A stretch of DNA of 5,073 bases from an uncultured Fibrobacter sp. (GTDB lineage Bacteria; Fibrobacterota; Fibrobacteria; Fibrobacterales; Fibrobacteraceae): contig CAMZFJ010000184.1 in assembly GCA_947306025.1 (NCBI GenBank), forward strand, positions 1 to 5,073, written 5' to 3'. The position numbers and the translations under genes were made by a program. The notes under the pieces were generated by a model. That model made no database searches, was not told the origin of the DNA, and saw only the letters and a list, made by a program, of their open reading frames with translations. This document shows positions 1-5,073 of the stretch, piece after piece. Every line of letters begins with the position of its first letter. The first letter of the stretch is position 1.

Positions 1-86
1 AGTACCTCAAGCCGGCTCGCGAAAACATGCAGAAGATGTACGAACACAAGATCGTCGACGTTCTTGGTTCTAACAACAAGCTTTAA
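1..86 (+). CDS. C-terminal fragment, probable class II fructose-bisphosphate aldolase
   Basis: An open frame enters from the left edge and stops with TAA at 84-86. It encodes 27 complete residues, starting YLKPAREN and ending VDVLGSNNKL; the two bases before them fit a Lys codon. The pattern of a YL-x-PAR-E segment, then a helix with a Lys/His-rich middle, ending in an LGS-x-x-K tail, is how I recall many class II (zinc-dependent) fructose-1,6-bisphosphate aldolases ending. That cytoplasmic glycolytic enzyme interconverts fructose-1,6-bisphosphate with dihydroxyacetone phosphate and glyceraldehyde-3-phosphate. No catalytic residue lies in this fragment, so the name rests on tail resemblance only. 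A strong terminator 44 bases downstream fits the end of a well-expressed transcription unit. Coding nature is fairly secure; the product name is tentative. Confidence 0.6.
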   Translation, partial: YLKPARENMQKMYEHKIVDVLGSNNKL

Positions 87-92
87 TCTTTA

Positions 93-106
93 GGCGCAAA
101 AGCGCC
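93..106 (+). other. Small GC stem-loop after the aldolase stop
   Basis: GGCGC (93-97) and GCGCC (102-106) form a perfect 5-bp stem around an AAAA loop, six bases after the stop codon at 86. No T-run follows directly, so it is not a complete intrinsic terminator. It could protect the mRNA 3' end or assist the stronger terminator just downstream. Confidence 0.45.
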
Positions 107-111
107 ACTAA

Positions 112-130
112 GCAAAAAGCTTTATAAAGC
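112..130 (-). terminator. Weak minus-strand terminator of the exported-protein gene
   Basis: The perfect palindrome GCTTTATAAAGC (119-130) is followed, when read on the minus strand, by TTTTT (118-114). A four-pair stem with a TATA loop and a T-run is a weak intrinsic terminator. It lies 32 bases past the stop codon of the 162-803 gene, after the GC hairpin at 130-151, which also forms on this strand. Together they could end minus-strand transcription before it enters the aldolase gene. The call is inferred from layout. Confidence 0.35.
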
Positions 131-161
131 CGTGCGGGTTAAACCGCGCGGTTTTTTCTTT
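130..161 (+). terminator. Intrinsic terminator of the aldolase-like gene
   Basis: CCGTGCGG (130-137) pairs with CCGCGCGG (144-151): eight pairs including one G-U, with a GTTAAA loop. TTTTTT (152-157) follows, then CTTT. This is a textbook rho-independent terminator. It stops plus-strand transcription one base before the stop codon of the convergent gene, so little antisense RNA into that gene is expected. Confidence 0.88.
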
Positions 162-803
162 CTAGAAAACAATTCCTAAGCGAAACTCTGGATGAAAACC
201 ATGCTTGGAATCATAGGTATCGGTTACCAAGTACCCTAAAGAAAAGGCTCCATGAATCCAAATATTTGAAATTTTAAGATAAACATTCAAATCGGAATGG
301 AACTTGAAATAAAATTTTTGACCGGGGCTAAAGACAAACCAGTCCATGTTATACCCCACTCCCAAAGACAACGGGACGTACTTTCGTACAAAGAAAAATT
401 CCATTGAAGGGTTTAAAACCGTCATTAAGCCAATCAAGGGATATGCCACGCCCATTGCCGTAGTTGAATCAAGTCCAGGGCCTACCCCACATCCCATTGC
501 AATTGCAAAAGCCCCAGCCATGACTAGATTTTGAAAAGTTCCAACACGATAATCAGAGCCGTCTTTTATCAATCGTAACGACATAACATCTGACGAAGCT
601 CGAAAAAAATCATTAAAAGCATAGGAGACATTTAAAGAAAATGCGAAATCATTGAATTCAAACTTTTGAAAATTTGCCCACGAAAAAGCAAATTCAACAT
701 GAGAAGAATCGTTAATCCGACCGCTGTAAGTCGATTGCTCCGCTTCTTCCGCAAACAAACTTGTCGAAAAGAGAAATACCAATATTACAATCAAGCGATT
801 CAT
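162..803 (-). CDS. Exported protein, probable small outer-membrane beta-barrel
   Basis: A 213-residue protein that I do not recognise by family. It opens with a clear signal peptide: MNR, a hydrophobic core (LIVILVFLF), then STSLFA followed by EE, so signal peptidase I cleavage is likely near residue 18. The mature part is rich in Phe, Tyr and Gly with alternating polar and hydrophobic stretches (for example 36-44, 49-63, 135-150, 163-178). It ends in a strand with terminal Phe (FRLGIVF), as outer-membrane barrel proteins usually do. A Gly/Ala-rich segment at 97-130 could be a hydrophobic strand pair or a plug. I chose Met at 803 rather than the upstream Met at 896: the 31 extra residues would place a signal peptide internally and run through repeat DNA. 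No good Shine-Dalgarno sequence precedes 803; the upstream bases are AT-rich. The gene converges on the aldolase fragment and looks monocistronic. Export is well supported; the barrel is inference; substrate or role unknown. Confidence 0.8.
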   Translation of the reverse strand: MNRLIVILVFLFSTSLFAEEAEQSTYSGRINDSSHVEFAFSWANFQKFEFNDFAFSLNVSYAFNDFFRASSDVMSLRLIKDGSDYRVGTFQNLVMAGAFAIAMGCGVGPGLDSTTAMGVAYPLIGLMTVLNPSMEFFFVRKYVPLSLGVGYNMDWFVFSPGQKFYFKFHSDLNVYLKISNIWIHGAFSLGYLVTDTYDSKHGFHPEFRLGIVF

Positions 804-835
804 ATAAAGCAATATATAAAAACTAAAGACCTTAA

Positions 836-870
836 CTGGATTCTTCCGCCCTACGGTTGTCAGAATGACG
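836..870. repeat. Dispersed-repeat-like element upstream of the exported-protein gene
   Basis: ATTCT (840-844) and AGAAT (862-866) face each other around an inner CCG/CGG stem (846-848 with 854-856). Read on the minus strand the edges are CGTCATTCTGA and GAATCCAG. From memory these match the edges of a short palindromic element scattered between genes in many bacterial genomes, including Fibrobacter-like ones. Only this copy is visible here, so the repeat status rests on recall. It lies 33 bases upstream of the start codon at 803. Confidence 0.45.
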
Positions 871-875
871 TGCAA

Positions 876-919
876 GGAAATCAAGCGTGAGGCCACTTGT
901 GGACTCGCATTTGATTCCC
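876..919. repeat. 44-bp near-perfect inverted repeat
   Basis: The arms 876-896 and 899-919 pair at 18 of 21 positions around a TT centre (897-898). The mismatches are G892-A903, C886-A909 and A878-C917. Two of the paired positions are G-U (T888-G907 and G887-T910). The inner CCAC/GTGG and the outer AATCAA/TTGATT are perfect. No T-run follows on either strand, so it is not a standard terminator. It could be an RNA stem-loop, a large protein-binding dyad, or the remnant of a miniature inverted-repeat element. Confidence 0.75.
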
Positions 920-925
920 GCAGCA

Positions 926-947
926 GTCATGCACGAAGTGCAATGAC
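926..947. repeat. Stem-loop with GAA loop
   Basis: GTCAT-GCAC (926-934) pairs with GTGC-A-ATGAC (938-947): nine pairs, one bulged A at 942, and a GAA loop at 935-937. An 11-base part of it, CGAAGTGCAAT (934-944), recurs at 1424-1434 beyond the zinc-ribbon gene. Confidence 0.55.
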
Positions 948-966
948 ACTGGAGCCAAGAGATGCA

Positions 967-986
967 GAAACATACTTGCATGTTTC
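967..986. repeat. Perfect 7-bp inverted repeat
   Basis: GAAACAT (967-973) and ATGTTTC (980-986) are exact reverse complements around the six-base spacer ACTTGC. No T-run follows. It sits in line with the neighbouring stem-loops in the same gene-free stretch. Alone, such a repeat could occur by chance. Confidence 0.45.
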
Positions 987-1002
987 ATATCCAAGGCGAA
1001 TA

Positions 1003-1028
1003 CGTCAAGCCCCGTTAGGGAAATGACG
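1003..1028. repeat. Stem-loop with GTTA loop
   Basis: CGTCA (1003-1007) pairs with TGACG (1024-1028), and inside it CCC (1011-1013) pairs with GGG (1018-1020) around GTTA. This is a two-part stem with a small internal loop, the last of the stem-loops found between 838 and 1028. Its individual significance is modest. Confidence 0.4.
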
Positions 1029-1053
1029 CACAGAGCCACATTCCAGCATTTAC

Positions 1054-1102
1054 GGTTTACAGTCTACTTCCTACTGTTTACCAACCACTAACGACTTTTT
1101 AC
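1054..1102. repeat. Degenerate 7-base periodic tract (NNNNNAC)
   Basis: Seven consecutive heptamers end in AC: GGTTTAC, AGTCTAC, TTCCTAC, TGTTTAC, CAACCAC, TAACGAC and TTTTTAC. The 7-base spacing is exact over 49 bases, and five of the units end in TAC. The period is not a multiple of three, so it is not coding structure. It lies 52 bases before the zinc-ribbon start and resembles decayed short tandem repeats. Confidence 0.55.
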
Positions 1103-1116
1103 TACATTTCTCTAGT

Positions 1117-1155
1117 CTCATACCTCAAAGGGCGAAGCCCGACCTCATACCTCAA
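1117..1155. repeat. Heptamer repeat block with GGGCGAAGCCC core
   Basis: CTCATACCTCAA occurs exactly twice (1117-1128 and 1144-1155). The two copies flank the hairpin GGGC-GAA-GCCC (1130-1140). Each copy consists of about two heptamers of the form CTCANNN, and the copies are offset by 27 bases, one short of four heptamers. The second copy ends on the A of the ATG at 1155. The 10-mer AAGGGCGAAG (1128-1137) recurs in the block at 1494-1531. Confidence 0.75.
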
Positions 1156-1415
1156 TGCTCTACTGCCCTCACTGCCATTCAGAAATTAAAGATAACGCCA
1201 CGTTCTGTCCCCATTGCGGGAGCGACAAGAACACCGGCTGGAAAGAAGGCGCTGAATACAGCGACCTCGACCTCCCCGACTACGATGAAATCGTCGAGAA
1301 TGAATTCGGTGACGATCCGAACAGCCCCTACGCTAAAAAGAAAAACGCGAACCCGTTCGGCATTATTGTAGTGACAATTGTCGTAATCGCATTTGTTTCC
1401 GCGATGATTTTATAG
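1155..1415 (+). CDS. Small zinc-ribbon protein with C-terminal membrane anchor
   Basis: An 86-residue protein. Residues 3-23 form a compact zinc ribbon with two CPHC knuckles (Cys4/Cys7 and Cys18/Cys21), which should bind one zinc ion. Next come the motif CGSDKNTGW, an acidic linker (about 36-54, with DLPDYDEIVENEFG) and a basic patch, KKK (61-63). A hydrophobic helix follows (about 68-86) and ends the protein. The layout matches a family of short zinc-ribbon proteins known to me only as uncharacterised. The basic patch before the helix predicts a cytoplasmic ribbon with a C-terminal tail anchor. Start: ATG at 1155 gives an intact first knuckle, and no upstream in-frame start is better. No Shine-Dalgarno sequence precedes it. 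It converges on the kinase gene with 139 bases between the stops and is probably transcribed alone. Function unknown; the ribbon may bind a partner protein or nucleic acid. Confidence 0.85.
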   Translation: MLYCPHCHSEIKDNATFCPHCGSDKNTGWKEGAEYSDLDLPDYDEIVENEFGDDPNSPYAKKKNANPFGIIVVTIVVIAFVSAMIL

Positions 1416-1431
1416 ATAAAACTCGAAGTGC

Positions 1432-1450
1432 AATAAAGAATTCTTTTATT
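1432..1450 (+). terminator. Possible weak terminator after the zinc-ribbon gene
   Basis: AATAAAG (1432-1438) can pair with CTTTTATT (1443-1450) with one bulged T and an AATT loop, starting 17 bases after the stop codon. The stem is almost all A-T and no long T-run follows, so it would terminate poorly. It is listed because nothing better lies between the convergent genes. Confidence 0.25.
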
Positions 1451-1452
1451 AA

Positions 1453-1535
1453 GTTCCTAGTTCTGAGTTACTAGATTTTTTTCCAAGATTCTTCTAGTAA
1501 CTAGCCCGAAGGGCGAAGTAACTAGTAACTACAAA
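1453..1535. repeat. Heptamer repeat tract with GCCCGAAGGGC core
   Basis: From 1453 the sequence can be cut into 7-base units with little slippage: AGTTCCT, AGTTCTG, AGTTACT, AGATTTT; later CTAGTAA, CTAGCCC, GAAGGGC, GAAGTAA, CTAGTAA, CTACAAA. CTAGTAACTA occurs exactly twice (1494-1503 and 1522-1531), 28 bases apart, which is four heptamers. Between the copies is the hairpin GCCC-GAA-GGGC (1504-1514). The tract fills most of the gap between the convergent zinc-ribbon and kinase genes. The core hairpin might help end transcription on either strand, but it has no adjacent T-run. Confidence 0.75.
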
Positions 1536-1554
1536 CTTGTCTAAATTCAACCCA

Positions 1555-4500
1555 CTACTTTAGCGTTTCTTCGAGGCGACGTAGCGTTTCTTCAGCAGCC
1601 GTAAAATCGTAATCGTCAATTTGATTATGCAACTTCTGCAAGAGCGTATCCTGCTCCCGCGAGAATATAATCTTTTCGAGCGTTTCAAAAATGCGTTTGC
1701 ACTTCGTCAGCGAGCAAGATTCTAGCGCAGGCTTAAGATCCTCAATCGCATTCTTCAGCTTTTTGGTCGCTTCTGGGTCAACATGCTTGACCACCACCGT
1801 AGTCGAATTCGACTGTTCCGAAAGAATATTCTTCATAACGATTTTAAGGTCGCCAAAAAGCTCTTCCAAAGCTTTCATAAACGCATGGAATTCACTGTAA
1901 TTCTGCTCTTTTTTGAGCAATGAATTTTCGAGCATCACACCAAGCGTTTGCGCATGATACGCTCCAATCGTGCCGCAAAGTCCCTTAATCGTGTGCACAA
2001 TGCGAGCAGCCTCATCATGGTCCACAGCTTCAAAAGCCCTTTTGAGTTTCTGGACATCAGCACTGTAATCGCGGACAAAGCCCTGAATAATCTTGAAGAA
2101 CAAATTCTTGTTGTCGTTGGCATGGTAAAGCCCAGCAGCCGCATCGAAATTGCGAACTTTCTGGAACATAGCCACAACACTATCGTCAGTATCAGAAGGC
2201 GTTGTCTCCGGTTCGCTCGCATTTGGCGCTATCGGCATCTTATCGGCAACAGGTAAATACTTAGCGAGCTCAGAATAGAGCAACTTCGGATCAATGGGCT
2301 TTGCAATATAAGAGTTCATGCCTGCGCTAATGCAATCGTCCCTGTCTTTTTGGAACGCCTTTGCACTCATGGCGATAATCGGCACCGTCTTGAAATACTC
2401 ATCGGAACGGTTTCGGATCGCCTTCGTCGCTTCGAGACCATCCATCACCGGCATCAGAATATCCATCAGCACCAAGTCAAAAGCATCCTTCTTGAGCAAA
2501 TCCAGCGCAATTTTACCGTTTGCTGCCACCATCGTAGTAAGCCCAACACTGTTCAAGAGCGACACCGCCAATTCCTGGTTCATCAAATTGTCTTCGACTA
2601 GGAGAATCTTCGCTTCCTTGAAGAAAATCTTCTTTTTCTCGGTCTTGACAGCCTTTTGATACGTCAGTTTTTGCTCGAAAGCCTCCTGCATGGCGCTAAG
2701 CAAGGAACTAATCTGCAACGGTTTTGCCACGCAGCTGTTATAACCGATTTCTTCTGCAAGCTGGTAATTTTTCTCTTCAAAATGAATCGGATGCATGAGA
2801 ATTTTTGGAATTCTCCTCATCTTAATCGGAAGGCCCTGCACAAAATCAATGCCGTTCACAATTGGCATCTGGTAATCGACGATAAAGAGATCGTACGGAC
2901 TTTCCCCCGCTTCTTCGTGCGCCTGAATCAAATCAAAAGCTTCATCGACAGAGGCGGCTTCTTCAACAACGCATTGCAACTTGGTAAGGTAATGCCTCAA
3001 CACTTCGCGCAGATTGCTGCAATCGTCAATCAGCAAGACATTCTTATTCTTAAACGTCGTCACAGATTTCCATTTGGGTACAGAAGTCTGTGGCGCAATG
3101 GCAAGCATTATCGTAAAGAAGAATCTAGAACCCTTTCCATATTCGCTTTCAACCTTAAGCTCGCCGCCCATGAGTTCCACAAGCGATTTAGAAATGACAA
3201 GGCCAAGCCCAGTTCCGCCATATTTACGCGTAATAGAGCCATCCGCCTGCGTAAACGCTTTAAAGAGATGGCCCAACTGCTCGCTTGTCATGCCGATACC
3301 CGTATCAATGACACTGAATGAAAGCTTTACATTATTTCCAATAACTTGTTCTTGCTTAATTTTCAGCGTTATGCTTCCGCTTTCGGTAAACTTCGTCGCA
3401 TTGTTTATCAAGTTCGTGAAAATCTGAGAAAGGCGCAGAGGGTCGCCCATCAAAATTTCAGGGATTTCAGGATCCACGTCAACAATCAATTCGATGGGGC
3501 GGCCAGCAATACGCACTTCGGCAAGGGCGGCCACTTCGCTAATAATATCCTGCAAAACAAGCTGCGTAATTTCAAGGTCTTGCTTATTCGCTTCGATTTT
3601 CGAGAAGTCCAAAATATTATTTATAATTCCAAGAAGCGATGTAGCCGCATGGCTAATGCGTTCGACAAAACCTTGCTGGCGTTCGTCGAGTTGCGTTTCC
3701 TGAATCAAATGAGCCATACCGATAATGGCATTCATCGGCGTGCGGATTTCATGGCTCATATTCGCGAGGAACTCGCTCTTGGCTTGCGTTGCTCGTTCTG
3801 CGATTTCTCTAGCCTCAACGACTTCCGAAATATCAACCATCGAAAGCATGTAACCCACAACCGAGTCATGAACTTTAAGCGTACAGGCTTCGCCGCGGAA
3901 CCACGTATCCGTATGCGTGTTGAGCGTCTGGAGCATAAAAGTTCCCTTCCAGGAGCCTTGCTCATCAAACGCCTTTTTCAATGCCTCCACAACATCCTCA
4001 TGCATTCCACACTTAGGCAATTCGGTAAGCGGCAGGCCATTCACATCTTTCCAATCCATGATGAGATAGTCAGCCAGTTGCTTAGACATGTACTTGATTC
4101 TTTGATTTTTGTCAAGAATCACAAGAATCGAGACTCCCACCGATAACATAATCGTGTAAAGAATCGTGTCTTTCTGAATACCGCTTGTTTCATCAGAAAT
4201 GAGGAACAAATAGCGAATCGACCCATTGTCTTCGACAAGGAATTGGAAAATCACTTTCCACCAAGCATCTTCGCCCGTGCAACTCCGAACAGGAATAATA
4301 ATTTGCCGTTCGCTAGCATGCATTTTGCCGCCCTTCGAAACTTTATAGACAAATTTCTTAAACGAGTCGGAACGGAAAAAAGTCCAAAGAATTTCTCCAC
4401 GAATATCATTGCCATGATTGAAAAAATCAGAAAAATAGGCGCTTGCATGGAGAATATCAAACGTATCGTTTGTAAGAATTATCCTAAAGTTATCGCTATT

Positions 4501-5073
4501 TAAAAGCGTTTCGAACATGGTACTCGAACTAACGCTATCATTCAAATCCTTCTGGATAAACAGTCTAAAAAGGAACCGTACAATTAGCCATGTTAAAAAC
4601 ACCAATGCCAACACGACAAGTGCCACGACAAAAATAATGGCGTTTAGATTATCTTGAACCTTTGCGACAACTTTATTTTTTTGGACAACATGCACTACAT
4701 AAAAAGGCGCTTTGTTTAGCGGCATGACCATAAAACTCAATTTACGATTTTCAATATCCAACTTTTCAAACCGCGTCACATTTTCATGCGACAAGCGTTC
4801 GACTTGAATATCTTCTTGTACAAGGAGCAAAAGGGCAGTAACAGAATCGACAACAATTTTATGAAGGCTCGTCTCGTATGGGAAATATGTAAACAAGCTA
4901 TCATTTTCAGCGCCCACGAGCATCGTAATGCCACCTTCAATCTTAGCAAAGTCGCTCATCAACAAACGAACTTTTTGCAAATCGATGTCTTCGGCAACGG
5001 CCCCCATAAAATTTCGATTCTTATCCCATAGCGGATATGAAGTTGATACTGCAAAAGACGGTGAAGAAGCCCT
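1555..5073 (-). CDS. Hybrid sensor histidine kinase (Cache-like, PAS, HisKA-HATPase, REC, REC, HPt), 5' end outside window
   Basis: A membrane sensor kinase carrying a full internal phosphorelay. The frame stays open to the right edge. The 22 codons beyond the Met at 5007 (including FAVSTSYPLWDKNRNF) continue a Cache-like fold, so the true start lies outside. Numbered from that Met: periplasmic sensor remnant to about 115; transmembrane helix 121-148; PAS-like 160-275; second PAS-like domain 285-395; short linker helix; HisKA with SHEIRTP and His419 (codon 3751-3753); HATPase with N box NLINNATKF (532-540), G1 DTGIG (568-572) and G2 GGTGLGL (597-603). REC1, about 655-775, has acidic pair 661-662, Asp711 and Lys762. 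REC2, about 798-918, has Glu805/Asp806, Asp849, Ser881 and Lys903. HPt, about 945-1060, carries HTIKG with His1005 (codon 1993-1995). A helical tail follows, 1066-1150. REC1 has His739 where Thr/Ser is usual. Likely relay: His419 to a receiver Asp to His1005 to an external regulator. The signal sensed is unknown. Confidence 0.95.
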   Translation of the reverse strand, partial: RASSPSFAVSTSYPLWDKNRNFMGAVAEDIDLQKVRLLMSDFAKIEGGITMLVGAENDSLFTYFPYETSLHKIVVDSVTALLLLVQEDIQVERLSHENVTRFEKLDIENRKLSFMVMPLNKAPFYVVHVVQKNKVVAKVQDNLNAIIFVVALVVLALVFLTWLIVRFLFRLFIQKDLNDSVSSSTMFETLLNSDNFRIILTNDTFDILHASAYFSDFFNHGNDIRGEILWTFFRSDSFKKFVYKVSKGGKMHASERQIIIPVRSCTGEDAWWKVIFQFLVEDNGSIRYLFLISDETSGIQKDTILYTIMLSVGVSILVILDKNQRIKYMSKQLADYLIMDWKDVNGLPLTELPKCGMHEDVVEALKKAFDEQGSWKGTFMLQTLNTHTDTWFRGEACTLKVHDSVVGYMLSMVDISEVVEAREIAERATQAKSEFLANMSHEIRTPMNAIIGMAHLIQETQLDERQQGFVERISHAATSLLGIINNILDFSKIEANKQDLEITQLVLQDIISEVAALAEVRIAGRPIELIVDVDPEIPEILMGDPLRLSQIFTNLINNATKFTESGSITLKIKQEQVIGNNVKLSFSVIDTGIGMTSEQLGHLFKAFTQADGSITRKYGGTGLGLVISKSLVELMGGELKVESEYGKGSRFFFTIMLAIAPQTSVPKWKSVTTFKNKNVLLIDDCSNLREVLRHYLTKLQCVVEEAASVDEAFDLIQAHEEAGESPYDLFIVDYQMPIVNGIDFVQGLPIKMRRIPKILMHPIHFEEKNYQLAEEIGYNSCVAKPLQISSLLSAMQEAFEQKLTYQKAVKTEKKKIFFKEAKILLVEDNLMNQELAVSLLNSVGLTTMVAANGKIALDLLKKDAFDLVLMDILMPVMDGLEATKAIRNRSDEYFKTVPIIAMSAKAFQKDRDDCISAGMNSYIAKPIDPKLLYSELAKYLPVADKMPIAPNASEPETTPSDTDDSVVAMFQKVRNFDAAAGLYHANDNKNLFFKIIQGFVRDYSADVQKLKRAFEAVDHDEAARIVHTIKGLCGTIGAYHAQTLGVMLENSLLKKEQNYSEFHAFMKALEELFGDLKIVMKNILSEQSNSTTVVVKHVDPEATKKLKNAIEDLKPALESCSLTKCKRIFETLEKIIFSREQDTLLQKLHNQIDDYDFTAAEETLRRLEETLK

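Noticed and set aside
811..816. TATATT as a -10 box for the exported-protein gene
   Set aside because: It would place the transcript start almost at the ATG and no -35 box is found at the right distance; AT-richness alone can explain it.
346..890. Plus-strand open frames within the exported-protein gene
   Set aside because: They are short, low-complexity in appearance, and explained as antisense shadows of the signal-peptide-bearing gene.
804..896. Upstream in-frame extension of the exported-protein gene to the Met at 896
   Set aside because: It would add 31 residues ahead of a clear signal peptide and read through the dispersed-repeat-like element; the Met at 803 fits export.
1013..1019. 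GTTAGGG as an integron attC-type core site
   Set aside because: It does not fit the core consensus and no matching partner site or gene-cassette layout is present.
1056..1084. TTTACA with TACCAA 17 bases later as a promoter for the zinc-ribbon gene
   Set aside because: The -10 match is poor and both hexamers belong to the 7-base periodic tract, so the resemblance is likely accidental.
943..1090. Short plus-strand open frames in the structured gap
   Set aside because: They run at most about 50 codons, overlap stem-loops and the 7-base tract, and have neither ribosome site nor recognisable motif.
1054..1535. CRISPR array
   Set aside because: Repeat units are 7 or 10-12 bases with no regular spacers of CRISPR size and no cas genes nearby.
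2656..4146. Long plus-strand open frames (up to 266 codons) across the kinase gene
   Set aside because: They are antisense to a gene with all kinase motifs intact and show no protein-family features of their own.

Overview
The window reads as a chromosomal segment of a Gram-negative bacterium. Class II aldolase-like sequence, a secreted outer-membrane-type protein, a very large hybrid histidine kinase, weak or absent Shine-Dalgarno sequences and short heptamer-repeat tracts between genes together suggest Fibrobacter or a relative. That placement is inference from style and recalled similarity, not from a search.

Layout. Bases 1-86 are the last 27 codons of a plus-strand gene whose tail resembles class II fructose-bisphosphate aldolase. 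A strong intrinsic terminator follows (130-161). Next is a convergent minus-strand gene (162-803) for a 213-residue exported protein, probably a small outer-membrane beta-barrel. Bases 804-1154 hold no gene I can support, but they are dense in structure: a dispersed-repeat-like element, a 44-bp near-palindrome, three further stem-loops, a stretch with 7-base periodicity, and a repeat block that runs into the next start codon. A small plus-strand gene (1155-1415) encodes an N-terminal zinc ribbon with a C-terminal membrane anchor. Its 3' flank (1416-1554) carries a second 7-base repeat block with the same core as the upstream one.

The rest of the window (1555-5073, minus strand) is one gene for a hybrid sensor kinase: periplasmic sensor remnant, membrane helix, two PAS-like domains, HisKA, HATPase, two receivers, HPt and a helical tail. 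It is open through the right edge, so the start and the first part of the sensor lie outside the window. The Met codon at 5007 is internal.

The genes do not form an evident operon. The aldolase fragment converges on the exported-protein gene, and the zinc-ribbon gene converges on the kinase. The kinase holds all parts of a His-Asp-His phosphorelay but no output domain, so a separate response regulator must be encoded elsewhere. The most unusual material is the repeat architecture on both sides of the zinc-ribbon gene.
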